Shown in pieces: positions 35,041 through 43,390 of a DNA stretch of 64,000 nucleotides. Under the pieces are notes generated by a model that saw only the letters and a list, made by a program, of their open reading frames with translations, ran no database searches and was not told where the DNA came from. This DNA is from Pedobacter helvus (GTDB lineage: Bacteria > Bacteroidota > Bacteroidia > Sphingobacteriales > Sphingobacteriaceae): NCBI RefSeq assembly GCF_005925325.1, contig NZ_SRMP01000001.1, forward strand, positions 806,001 through 870,000, given 5' to 3'. The first letter of the stretch is position 1. Each line of letters opens with the position of its first letter. The position numbers and the translations under genes were made by a program.

Positions 35041-35922
35041 ATGACTACAAGAAGAAATTTTATAAAAGAAACAGGCTTATTAGCTGCAAGTTTAGCCTTA
35101 GCCCCTTCGTTGACTAAAGCTTTTGCCCCTGCCCAACGTGCTGTTGGCATACAACTTTACAGCTTGAGAGACATTATTGGCAAGGATGTAAAAGGCGTAA
35201 TTGAGAAAGTTGCCAAAGCGGGTTTTAAAGAAGTGGAAACTTATGGCTACGCACCAAATGGAAGTTTCTGGGGATTAAGTCCTAAAGATTTTAAAGCCTT
35301 ATTAGATACTAATGGTTTATACTCTCCAAGTGGTCACTTTAGTTTCGACAATTATATTTCAACTGGGAATTTAGATGATATCAAGTCATACATTGATGCT
35401 TCGAATGTTTTAGGAAGTAAGTACGTTGTTGCGCCTTGGTTAAGTGAAAACTTACGCAAAACCACTGACGACTATAAAAAAGTGGCGGAGCGATTGAATA
35501 AAGCCGGTGAACTTTGTATCCAGGCAGGTATCAATGTTGGTTATCATAATCACGGTTTCGAGTTCGATAAACATGTTGATACTACAGGTTTCGAAATCTT
35601 GTTAGCTGAAACAGATCCAAATTTAGTTTACTTCGAGTTGGATTTATATTGGGCTGTTTTTGCAGGTCATAATCCAGTAGATATCTTTAAAAAACATCCT
35701 CGCAGATTTAAAATGTGGCATGTAAAAGATATGGATAAAACTAAAAAGACTTGGAACACGGAAGTTGGTAACGGCAGCATCGATTTCAAATCGATATTTG
35801 CACAGGCAAAACTATCTGGTGTAAAACATATCTATTTAGAGCAAGAAACCAACTACAAGCCAGATCAAATTGGCTCAATCAAAACAAGCATCGACTACAT
35901 TAAAGGTAGCTTGTTGAAATAA
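35041..35922 (+). CDS. TIM-barrel sugar phosphate isomerase/epimerase-like protein with Tat-type leader (paralogue B)
   Basis: A 293-residue protein with a twin-arginine-like leader ('TTRRNFIKETGLLAASLAL'). The barrel repeats paralogue A at 25073-25975 segment by segment: 'VGIQLYSLRDIIGKDVK', 'GFKEVETYGYAPNG', 'FWGLSPKDFKALLDTNGL', 'YHNHGFEFDK', 'FELDLYWAV' and 'MWHVKDMDKTKK'. Its Glu/Asp/His set suggests a metal-dependent enzyme acting in the periplasm. Both paralogues could hydrate or isomerise the product of the DUF1080 enzyme, on two different sugars. It is the last gene of the cluster; a family A palindrome follows five bases after the stop. Confidence 0.86.
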   Translation: MTTRRNFIKETGLLAASLALAPSLTKAFAPAQRAVGIQLYSLRDIIGKDVKGVIEKVAKAGFKEVETYGYAPNGSFWGLSPKDFKALLDTNGLYSPSGHFSFDNYISTGNLDDIKSYIDASNVLGSKYVVAPWLSENLRKTTDDYKKVAERLNKAGELCIQAGINVGYHNHGFEFDKHVDTTGFEILLAETDPNLVYFELDLYWAVFAGHNPVDIFKKHPRRFKMWHVKDMDKTKKTWNTEVGNGSIDFKSIFAQAKLSGVKHIYLEQETNYKPDQIGSIKTSIDYIKGSLLK

Positions 35923-35926
35923 CTTT

Positions 35927-36013
35927 GTCATTTCGACTGGAGTGCTAACGTAATGGAGAAATCTTTGATAAGTGGTTATACACTTCAAAGATTTCTCCCT
36001 GCTTCGATATGAC
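35927..36013. repeat. Dispersed palindromic element, family A copy 2
   Basis: GGAGAAATCTTTGA (35955-35968) and TCAAAGATTTCTCC (35985-35998) are perfect inverted repeats of 14 bases. Outer GTCATTTCGA (35927-35936) pairs with TCGATATGAC (36004-36013) with a mismatch. It sits between two converging genes and may serve both as transcript end. Confidence 0.85.
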
Positions 36014-36038
36014 ATTTTACGAAAAAGATGGGGTTGTA

Positions 36039-36788
36039 TTAAGTTATTCCTAACTTTGTCACTACATAACCAACCCACTCCTTCAATAAAAACTCCCAGC
36101 CCTCTAGTGCCTTAGCCTGCGGTATTAAATAATCTTCCATAGAATAATTATCAACCAAAGAATTAGTTGAATAATAATCTACATTTTTCAATCCCTGTTT
36201 CTCGGCCAACAACTTCGTTCTAGGAATGTGCCAAGCACTGGTAATCACTAAAATCTTGGCGTCAGGCTTGTTCAAGGTGTATAATATTTTAGCGGCGTAT
36301 TGGAAGTTTTCTTTAGTGTTTCTACTCTCCTTTTCGATAATTACAGCACTATCTGGAATACGGATTGCCTTAAGGTAGGCATCTGTATACGTCGCTTCTG
36401 GTGGATTTTTTTCTAAAAAACCCCCACTTCCTCCACTCATCAAAATTCTATCAATTTTACCTTCTTGATAAAGTCTGATGGTCTGCGTTAACCTATCTCC
36501 AGCAAATTCTGTCGTTAAAGACTTTGTACTTTCGTTGTAGCTTGAAAATCCACCTAAAAGCAAACCAATATCATAATGCTTGTTTGGATAAGATTTAGGC
36601 TCGTACCAACTAGCTACTGTAACAAGAATAAAGTTATTCGACAAAAACACAAATAAGACAATTAAAGTGATTAATGCACGTTTTTTATTCCGCCTACTTT
36701 TAGAAAACAAACTATAAAGAGCTAAAACCACAAGCCACACCAAAGGACGGATGATGAACAGCAAAAATTTAGAAAGAAAAAATGACAT
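36039..36788 (-). CDS. YdcF/SanA family protein (DUF218), membrane-anchored
   Basis: A 249-residue protein with two N-terminal hydrophobic segments (about 5-25 and 37-55) and a DUF218 domain ('HYDIGLLLGGFSS', 'GKIDRILMSGGSGG', 'ESRNTKENFQYAAKIL', 'ILVITSAWHIPRTKLLAEKQGL'). Members such as ElyC and SanA affect envelope or peptidoglycan precursor metabolism; the reaction is not settled. It starts seven bases after the lamin-tail protein gene on the same strand, so they form a two-gene operon. Confidence 0.85.
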   Translation of the reverse strand: MSFFLSKFLLFIIRPLVWLVVLALYSLFSKSRRNKKRALITLIVLFVFLSNNFILVTVASWYEPKSYPNKHYDIGLLLGGFSSYNESTKSLTTEFAGDRLTQTIRLYQEGKIDRILMSGGSGGFLEKNPPEATYTDAYLKAIRIPDSAVIIEKESRNTKENFQYAAKILYTLNKPDAKILVITSAWHIPRTKLLAEKQGLKNVDYYSTNSLVDNYSMEDYLIPQAKALEGWEFLLKEWVGYVVTKLGIT

Positions 36789-36795
36789 TAGTTTT

Positions 36796-39402
36796 TTAAT
36801 TTAGCTTAGCAGCTAATACGCAAGTTTGTTTAAAATGATCAGTATTACCATTGACGTTGAAAACCTCAAATTTTAATACATAAAGACCAACTTTACATAA
36901 CTGGCCGCCGTCATTTAAACCATCCCAATTAATAGTGCCTTTTGTAGGCATGGTAATGTTTCTTGCCAATCTGCGTACTAGAACTCCTTTATCTGTGTAA
37001 ATATTTATAGTGGCTAAGTTACCATTTTCCTTAAAGTGATAATTGATTTCCAACAAATCTTCAAAACCATCATTGTCTGGGGAAAAAATTTTATTGGCGA
37101 TAATCATTGTATTTTTAATTCCAGTGCCTTCATTTTGCGAATTTTGATAAGTTGGCGTTGCAAAACCAACAGAAGCTGCTGCCGACTGTAAATTCCCTAG
37201 ATCATTCCCGCTCCTAGCAAAAGACACTCGTTCTAAAGAAACTCCTTTTACCTCCTTCAGCAAGGTATGATGCATTTTTTCGGTATAAGAAATTTCATCT
37301 ACTAAGTCATCGCCTTTCCAAATAGAAACTGTCCCTTTATCATTATTGTAAGCTGGCATACTCGCTACTTGAACCATTTGATTAGGGTTTTTCACTTCAT
37401 AATGTTGTTTCACAATCTCCGGGTTGGCCGTTAATAACCAATAAGTTTTAGGCTTGATGAAAACCGATGTTGCACTAATTGACCTTTTTGTAGTGCTTGT
37501 TGCCGTTGGGTTAGAGATGGTAAGCTCTTTTAAATCCAATATCTTATTGGTATCGTTATAAACTTCCACAAAATCTACTCCACCTGTTTTAGGGTTGAAA
37601 AGAATTTCACTGATCAAAATCTCTTTTGCTTTAATTGCGTCAGTAACTAATATCACGGCAGTATTTGCATCAGCGCTTATTAGTACCCCGTTGCAGTTAG
37701 ACAAGTTACTTACCGTAAGTAGACTTTCCACTCCTACCACAAGCGGATTTCCTAAGGTTAATTTTACGCTTTGGCTAGAGCCGTTAAGAGCAACAGATAC
37801 AGGTGTTCCAATTCCATTGTTAATGTTATAATTATTAACATCGGTAAGCATAGCAGCAGAAATTTCCTTATCAAATTCTAACTGAATTTCTGTTAAAGAC
37901 AAAACTGTAGCTGTCAATAATTTGGGTGCTACATTATCTACATTTAAAGGATTATAAACCGAATTCTGTGTTCCTGGGGTACCATTATCAGTTCCTGTAC
38001 TGGCGGTCCAATTGAATGCTCCACCACAAGGTCCGTTTGGATTAATCAATTCTAATGCATAACCAGTTTTCTTTGCATTATCTCTGTACCAAGTATCCGT
38101 ATAAGATACAAAATCGATTACTGTGGTTCCATCTGGTAAAAACAGATTAAGATCGTCTTTATCATTATTTAAAGCCGGCCAAGGCGAGATACCCAACGTT
38201 TTACCGTATACTTTAAACTGCTCTACATCGGCATTTGCGCATATAATACGATATGATTTAGGCGCTAATGTATCTGCCGAAAAAGTAGCAATAGATGTAG
38301 AAGCATCTTTATATTTCCAACCGGTCACAATGATATACTTATCTGTAGTGTTGTAAAGTTCGAAGTACTCTTTGTTTAACTTAGCTGCTGTAGAAATTGG
38401 TGCTGCCATAATTTCATTGAATACAACATCTCCCTTTTTCGCGGTGTAAGGTTCTACATAGATAAAAGTTTTAGTAGAAGGTATCGTAATTGCATTTCCC
38501 TTTACATCAGCTACATTATTAACTGTCAAATAATATTCGCCAGAAGTGAATTCGTTCGCATAAGTTAGGTTAACAACATTACTTGTACTACCCATTACCG
38601 CTGTTAAGGGGCTTCCCGCTCCTTTGGACAAAGAATAATTTGTTGCCAATTGTGCAGAAGTAACGTCTACAGGTTCATCAAAAGTAACTTCGATTGTTTT
38701 GGTATTTAATGATTTGACAGCAGCTACCTTTGGAGCAGCGTTATCTACATAAGTTTCTATTTTAAAGTCATCAAATTTAAATAGATTATACCTAGAAGCT
38801 GTACTGTAACGGCAGTAAATGCCAAAATAAGATGTAGTGGTATAAGTATTATCTACAATAAAACCATCGTGAGTAAAGTTTCGTCCTCCAGTAAAGTCAG
38901 TATAAAAATCCCACCTACCAACTGCGGTGCGTTCTACCCTAACTCTAACGGAAACATTACTGGCACTACTTCTGGCCTTATCTGGCAGCGTCAGTAATGT
39001 GTTGGTGGTAGCACCATTTTGTCTTACAAATGAAAAATTTTCTGCACTGCTACTAGATCCCAATTGTAAGTAATAGGCTTGCTTACCAGTGGTCGTTAAT
39101 AAATCTTGCTGATTGGATATCAAATAGATGCGAGGATAATTAGTAGTACTTGGATCGAAAGCTAAATTCACCAAAAACTCCCAAGCTACGTCATTTGATA
39201 AAGAATTGGGCGTTGATAAATACAAAGTGCTCGTAGACTGCGGCCCATTAGAGGTTAACACTCCATCAATTATCTGAAAATAGGTTGTTGTACCGCTCCA
39301 AACTGGATTGTTTGAGAAATCTCCGTCACTAAAATTGTCATTTAATTGAGCAAAAGCAAGTTTAGTGCAGAATAACAGTAAAAAGACTAAAGTTTTTCTC
39401 AT
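36796..39402 (-). CDS. Large secreted protein with lamin-tail and Ig-like domains and gliding-type C-terminus
   Basis: An 868-residue exported protein (signal about 1-18). From N- to C-terminus: a LamG-like beta-rich region (about 20-220), a Big_5/SbsA-like Ig domain (about 225-315, 'EVTFDEPVDVTSAQLATNYSL'), a lamin-tail domain (about 322-450, 'VFNEIMAAPIS', 'EYFELYNTTDKYI'), a second Ig-like domain (about 490-580), a second lamin-tail domain (about 585-700, 'ILISEILFNPKTGGVDFVEVYN') and a C-terminal FlgD/CHU_C-like domain (about 770-868, 'FSPDNDGFEDLLEINYHF', 'INWDGLNDGGQLCKVGLYVLKFEVF'). Such proteins are likely surface or matrix proteins of Bacteroidota. No enzyme domain is visible. Confidence 0.8.
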   Translation of the reverse strand: MRKTLVFLLLFCTKLAFAQLNDNFSDGDFSNNPVWSGTTTYFQIIDGVLTSNGPQSTSTLYLSTPNSLSNDVAWEFLVNLAFDPSTTNYPRIYLISNQQDLLTTTGKQAYYLQLGSSSSAENFSFVRQNGATTNTLLTLPDKARSSASNVSVRVRVERTAVGRWDFYTDFTGGRNFTHDGFIVDNTYTTTSYFGIYCRYSTASRYNLFKFDDFKIETYVDNAAPKVAAVKSLNTKTIEVTFDEPVDVTSAQLATNYSLSKGAGSPLTAVMGSTSNVVNLTYANEFTSGEYYLTVNNVADVKGNAITIPSTKTFIYVEPYTAKKGDVVFNEIMAAPISTAAKLNKEYFELYNTTDKYIIVTGWKYKDASTSIATFSADTLAPKSYRIICANADVEQFKVYGKTLGISPWPALNNDKDDLNLFLPDGTTVIDFVSYTDTWYRDNAKKTGYALELINPNGPCGGAFNWTASTGTDNGTPGTQNSVYNPLNVDNVAPKLLTATVLSLTEIQLEFDKEISAAMLTDVNNYNINNGIGTPVSVALNGSSQSVKLTLGNPLVVGVESLLTVSNLSNCNGVLISADANTAVILVTDAIKAKEILISEILFNPKTGGVDFVEVYNDTNKILDLKELTISNPTATSTTKRSISATSVFIKPKTYWLLTANPEIVKQHYEVKNPNQMVQVASMPAYNNDKGTVSIWKGDDLVDEISYTEKMHHTLLKEVKGVSLERVSFARSGNDLGNLQSAAASVGFATPTYQNSQNEGTGIKNTMIIANKIFSPDNDGFEDLLEINYHFKENGNLATINIYTDKGVLVRRLARNITMPTKGTINWDGLNDGGQLCKVGLYVLKFEVFNVNGNTDHFKQTCVLAAKLN

Positions 39403-39452
39403 ATTTGGTAAATGAACAATTAATTTAAATAAAATATATAAATAATCAAAAA

Positions 39453-40442
39453 ATGAAAGTTGCAGTTGTAGGTGCCACAGGACTAGTAGGCACTGTTATG
39501 TTAAAAGTATTGGAAGAAAGAAATTTCCCTTTGACCGAATTAATCCCAGTAGCATCTGAGAAGAGCGTTGGTAAGTTAATTAAGTTTAAGGGTAAGGAGT
39601 ATCCAATCGTTAGCATTGATACTGCAATTGCTTTAGCTCCAGAAATTGCTATTTTTTCTGCTGGCGGAAGTACTTCGTTAGAAGTTGCCCCTCGTTTTGC
39701 TGAAGTTGGCACTACCGTTATCGATAACTCTTCGGCTTGGAGAATGGATCCAACTAAGAAATTGGTAGTTCCTGAGGTAAATGCACACGTATTAACTAAA
39801 GAAGATAAAATTATTGCTAACCCGAACTGTTCAACTATCCAAATGGTAGTTGCTTTACAACCATTGCACGAAAAATACAAAATTAAACGTGTGGTAGTAT
39901 CTACTTACCAATCGGTAACTGGCACTGGTGTTAAAGCAGTAGACCAATTAATGAATGAGCGTAAAGGTATCGATGGTCCTAAAGCTTATCCTTACGAAAT
40001 TGACTTGAACGTTTTACCTCATATCGATGTTTTCCAAGATAACGGTTACACCAAAGAAGAAATGAAAATGGTGAAGGAAACCAACAAAATTATGGGTGAT
40101 GATAGCATCAAAGTTACGGCTACTACCGTTCGTATCCCTGTAATGGGTGGCCACTCTGAATCGGTAAACGTTGAGTTTGAAAACGATTTTGATTTGGCTG
40201 AAGTACGTAGTATATTGGAAGCAGCTCCAGGTTTGATTGTGGTAGATGATGTTGCTAACTTGAAATATCCGATGCCTAAAGATGCTCATGAGAAAGATGA
40301 GGTATTTGTAGGTCGTTTACGTAGAGACGAATCACACGATAAAGCATTAAATATGTGGATTGTTGCCGACAACTTGCGTAAAGGTGCTGCTACAAACACC
40401 GTACAAATTGCAGAATATCTAGTAGAGAACAAGCTTGTTTAA
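39453..40442 (+). CDS. asd: Aspartate-semialdehyde dehydrogenase
   Basis: A 329-residue cytoplasmic enzyme that reduces aspartyl phosphate to aspartate semialdehyde for lysine/diaminopimelate, threonine and methionine synthesis. The NADP-binding start is 'MKVAVVGATGLVGTVMLKVLEERNFP'; the catalytic Cys126 is in 'ANPNCSTIQM'; 'VRIPVMGGHSESVNVEFEND' is the substrate-binding region. Length is standard. It is divergent from the lamin-tail gene with only 50 bases between starts, and a strong terminator follows. Confidence 0.96.
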   Translation: MKVAVVGATGLVGTVMLKVLEERNFPLTELIPVASEKSVGKLIKFKGKEYPIVSIDTAIALAPEIAIFSAGGSTSLEVAPRFAEVGTTVIDNSSAWRMDPTKKLVVPEVNAHVLTKEDKIIANPNCSTIQMVVALQPLHEKYKIKRVVVSTYQSVTGTGVKAVDQLMNERKGIDGPKAYPYEIDLNVLPHIDVFQDNGYTKEEMKMVKETNKIMGDDSIKVTATTVRIPVMGGHSESVNVEFENDFDLAEVRSILEAAPGLIVVDDVANLKYPMPKDAHEKDEVFVGRLRRDESHDKALNMWIVADNLRKGAATNTVQIAEYLVENKLV

Positions 40443-40461
40443 ACTAGCATAACCATAAAAG

Positions 40462-40490
40462 AAAAGTGATGTGATAGCATCACTTTTTTT
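40462..40490 (+). terminator. Terminator of asd
   Basis: AAAAGTGATG (40462-40471) pairs perfectly with CATCACTTTT (40478-40487) around a six-base loop, followed by more T. It begins 20 bases after the asd stop codon. Confidence 0.9.
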
Positions 40491-40519
40491 ACGACCAAAC
40501 TTTTCGAACAACCAACCAC

Positions 40520-41707
40520 ATGATAAAAAAAATCATTGTTTTAGCCATTTTCAACTGTCTATTTCACGTTTCAAATACTTCCGCACAAGACAGCTTGATT
40601 ACTACGCTAGCAAAAAAGAATCAAACAAGTTTTGCAAAAGATGCAAGCCAACTGAAAGGATTAGGTTGGGATAAAATCATCGAAAAAGCTAAAAAAAGCA
40701 GTAATGTACTAATTGGTGAAGATCATTTCACCGACGAGATTCCATTCTTTGTTTCAAAAATTGCCGAACAAATTAAATTTGATAATTTCTTCTGTGAGAT
40801 TGACCCCGTTACGGCGCATATTTTTGAGCAAAAGATCAAGACACTTTCAGCAGAAGCTTTAAAGAAATACACATCTGATTATGGGAACACCTTCTCTTTC
40901 TATGCGTTCGAATCAGAGTTTGACTTACTTAAGCAACTGGTAAACGGAAAGACTAATCTTCGTGGTACAGATCAAATTTTATTGGTTGCCGATCGCTTAA
41001 TTTGCAATGAACTAATGCAATCAACCAGAAATAAAAGAGCGAAAGAAATATATGAAAGTATTAGAGATCAATCCAAGACGCATTTTTCAGCTTTCCTAAA
41101 AGATCAGAAAAACCCATTTTATCTACTTACAGAAGATTTCGAAAAAAAAGTTAATGAACTGTCCACGTTAAAATTAAGTAGCGAAGAACAAAAAATAATA
41201 GCAGCTTTAAAGCTAACTGCTAAAATTTATAAAACTCAAGACCACCATCTACGTATACAGTTGATGAAAAATCAATTAATGGCAGATTATAATAACTGGG
41301 CAAGTAGGAAAAACCTTTACAAATATGGCGCTAACCACGCTGCTAAAGGCGAAAGTCTGTTAGAGATTTACGATATTGGCAATTTGGTTAATAATGTTGC
41401 CGATAGCCAGTTTACTAATTCTTTGCATATTATGATTATTGGAATGTCAGGCTTCCAAGCTTCACCATTCCAAGGGTTTCCAGCATCGAAAATTGACGAA
41501 AATGAAGGTTCTTTAAAAACATTGAAACCGTTCTTTAAATTAGTTAATGGCAGTGACTGGCAATGCTTTGATATGGCTCCAATTAAAAAAGCCCTCGAAA
41601 GTGGAAAAATCAAGGTAACAGATATCAAGTTATCACGCATTATTAAAGGTTTTGATTTTCTCGTGATTATTCCAGAAGTTACCGCTAGTCAATTCCCAAA
41701 ATCATAA
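40520..41707 (+). CDS. Secreted protein, possibly of the EreA/ChaN/TIKI superfamily
   Basis: A 395-residue protein with a signal peptide (about 1-22, 'SNTSAQD'). 'SNVLIGEDHFTDEIPFF' near residue 63 and 'LYKYGANHAAKGESLLEI' near 273 resemble the GExH and NxxH-type motifs of the erythromycin-esterase-like / ChaN / TIKI superfamily, which includes proteases and haem-binding proteins. The middle is helical and charged. I do not recognise a closer family, so the substrate is unknown. A D-Ala-D-Ala carboxypeptidase gene follows 40 bases later on the same strand. Confidence 0.55.
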   Translation: MIKKIIVLAIFNCLFHVSNTSAQDSLITTLAKKNQTSFAKDASQLKGLGWDKIIEKAKKSSNVLIGEDHFTDEIPFFVSKIAEQIKFDNFFCEIDPVTAHIFEQKIKTLSAEALKKYTSDYGNTFSFYAFESEFDLLKQLVNGKTNLRGTDQILLVADRLICNELMQSTRNKRAKEIYESIRDQSKTHFSAFLKDQKNPFYLLTEDFEKKVNELSTLKLSSEEQKIIAALKLTAKIYKTQDHHLRIQLMKNQLMADYNNWASRKNLYKYGANHAAKGESLLEIYDIGNLVNNVADSQFTNSLHIMIIGMSGFQASPFQGFPASKIDENEGSLKTLKPFFKLVNGSDWQCFDMAPIKKALESGKIKVTDIKLSRIIKGFDFLVIIPEVTASQFPKS

Positions 41708-41747
41708 AATCTAGTTTTATAAGTTATACTACAAAACCCATATCTTG

Positions 41748-43154
41748 ATGAAAAGAACTCTGATCCTCTTACTTTTTGCGATACCTCAACTTGTAAACGC
41801 TCAAACCACTGCACAAAAACTAGAGAAAGCTTATCAAATCCTGGTTAAAGATGAACAAGCAAAATACGCTACAACCTCGCTTTGTGTACTTGATGCTAAC
41901 ACAGGAAAAGTGATCTTTGCAGACAAGGAAAATGTAGGTTTAGCTACTGCGTCTACTTTAAAAACCATTACATCGGCTACTGCCTTTTATACGCTAGGTA
42001 AGGATTTCAGATACGAAACCAAACTTTCTTATACTGGAAATATTACTACGGACGGCACTTTACAAGGTGACATCATCATCACCGGTTCTGGCGACCCAAC
42101 CTTAGCTTCGTGGCGTTACGAGCAGACCAAAGAAAATAACATACTTAACCAATGGGTAACAGCTATCAAAGCTGCAGGTATTAAAAAAATTGTAGGTAGT
42201 ATAATTAGTGACGACAGCACTTTCGGCACCTCTACTATTCCAACTGGATGGATTTGGCAAGACATTGGCAACTACTACGGTGCTGGCGCAGGCTCTATCT
42301 GTTGGCGAGAAAATCAGTTTGATGTGCATCTTAAACCTGGATCAAGCACAGGTAGTGAGGTGCAGATTGTAAAAACAGTACCAGCAACGCCATACATCCA
42401 ATTGGTTAATGAACTGAAAACTGGCAGTAGTGGTACTGGCGACAATGCTTACGGATTTCTAGCGCCATACACCAATATTGGATATTTGCGTGGTACATGG
42501 GGAATAGGCATCAGGAAGGCAGGTATATCATTGTCGCTGCCAGATGCAGCTTATGATGCCGCTTATCGATTACAGGATACTTTAAAAAGATTGAGCATCG
42601 AATGTAGTAAAAATGCTAGCTCTACCCGATTATTGGGATTGGAGAACAAGCAAATTGCCAAAGAACAGAAGCCGTTGTTGAGTATCTTCTCTCCTACTTT
42701 AAGTCAGATGGTGTATTGGTTCCAGAAAAAAAGCATTAATCTTTATGGCGAACAGTTACTAAAAACCATGGCTTATAAGCAAGGAAAAGAAGGCAGTACC
42801 AGAAATGGTGCAAGAACTGTAATCGATTTTTGGGCTGGCAAAGGCATTGATAAAAATGCGCTGAACATGATTGATGGCAGCGGACTTTCGCCCGGTAACA
42901 GAGTTACCACCATGGCGATGGCATCTATCCTATTCCAAGCGCAGAAGGAAGAATGGTTTGCTGATTATATCAAATCGTTTCCAGATTATAATGGTATGAG
43001 TATTAAAAGTGGCAATATCAACGATGTGACGGCTTACGCCGGCTACTATACCGACAAAAATGGAAACAAATATGTAGCTGTGATTAATATTAACAACTAT
43101 AGTGGCTCTGGAATTAGTAAGAAATTATTTCAGGTTTTGGACGCGTTAAAGTAA
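41748..43154 (+). CDS. dacB: D-alanyl-D-alanine carboxypeptidase/endopeptidase (PBP4, DacB family)
   Basis: A 468-residue periplasmic peptidoglycan hydrolase (MEROPS S13 type) with a signal peptide (about 1-19). The three penicillin-binding motifs are present: Ser69-T-L-Lys72 ('TASTLKT'), Ser329-I-Asn331 ('KKSINLYGE') and Lys420-Ser421-Gly422 ('SIKSGNIND'). 'GDIIITGSGDPTL' belongs to the inserted domain usual for PBP4. The frame is open from a TTG one codon upstream, but the ATG at 41748 gives a proper signal peptide. It should trim peptide side chains and cross-links of the wall. Confidence 0.92.
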   Translation: MKRTLILLLFAIPQLVNAQTTAQKLEKAYQILVKDEQAKYATTSLCVLDANTGKVIFADKENVGLATASTLKTITSATAFYTLGKDFRYETKLSYTGNITTDGTLQGDIIITGSGDPTLASWRYEQTKENNILNQWVTAIKAAGIKKIVGSIISDDSTFGTSTIPTGWIWQDIGNYYGAGAGSICWRENQFDVHLKPGSSTGSEVQIVKTVPATPYIQLVNELKTGSSGTGDNAYGFLAPYTNIGYLRGTWGIGIRKAGISLSLPDAAYDAAYRLQDTLKRLSIECSKNASSTRLLGLENKQIAKEQKPLLSIFSPTLSQMVYWFQKKSINLYGEQLLKTMAYKQGKEGSTRNGARTVIDFWAGKGIDKNALNMIDGSGLSPGNRVTTMAMASILFQAQKEEWFADYIKSFPDYNGMSIKSGNINDVTAYAGYYTDKNGNKYVAVININNYSGSGISKKLFQVLDALK

Positions 43155-43157
43155 AGG

Positions 43158-43199
43158 CCCTCTCTGCCCTAGCAGGCATCTCTCCCCAAAAGGGAGAGA
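43158..43199 (+). repeat. Dispersed element, family B copy 2
   Basis: CCCTCTCTGCCCT, then GCATCTCTCCCC, then AAAAGGGAGAGAAA. The CTCTCCC/GGGAGAG words pair into a hairpin. It starts three bases after the dacB stop and corresponds to the copies at 33759 (inverted) and 51341. Confidence 0.8.
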
Positions 43200-43390
43200 A
43201 AGCGACTCGCCTAATCAAACTAACAATCTACTCACACTTCTTTAAAAGTGCTTGGTAAATTTGATTAGCAAAAACTTAATTCTTATTCCTTAATGTTTAA
43301 TAGCAATTAGTTTTTAATATTTTTTAATAATTAGATTGTCTAAGCCACACATAATTGGTAAATTGCAAGTTCACACAACCAACATATAAC

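Noticed and set aside
39446..39880. Antisense open frame of 144 codons over the start of asd
   Set aside because: It is the complement of the conserved Rossmann region of asd; no protein family fits it.
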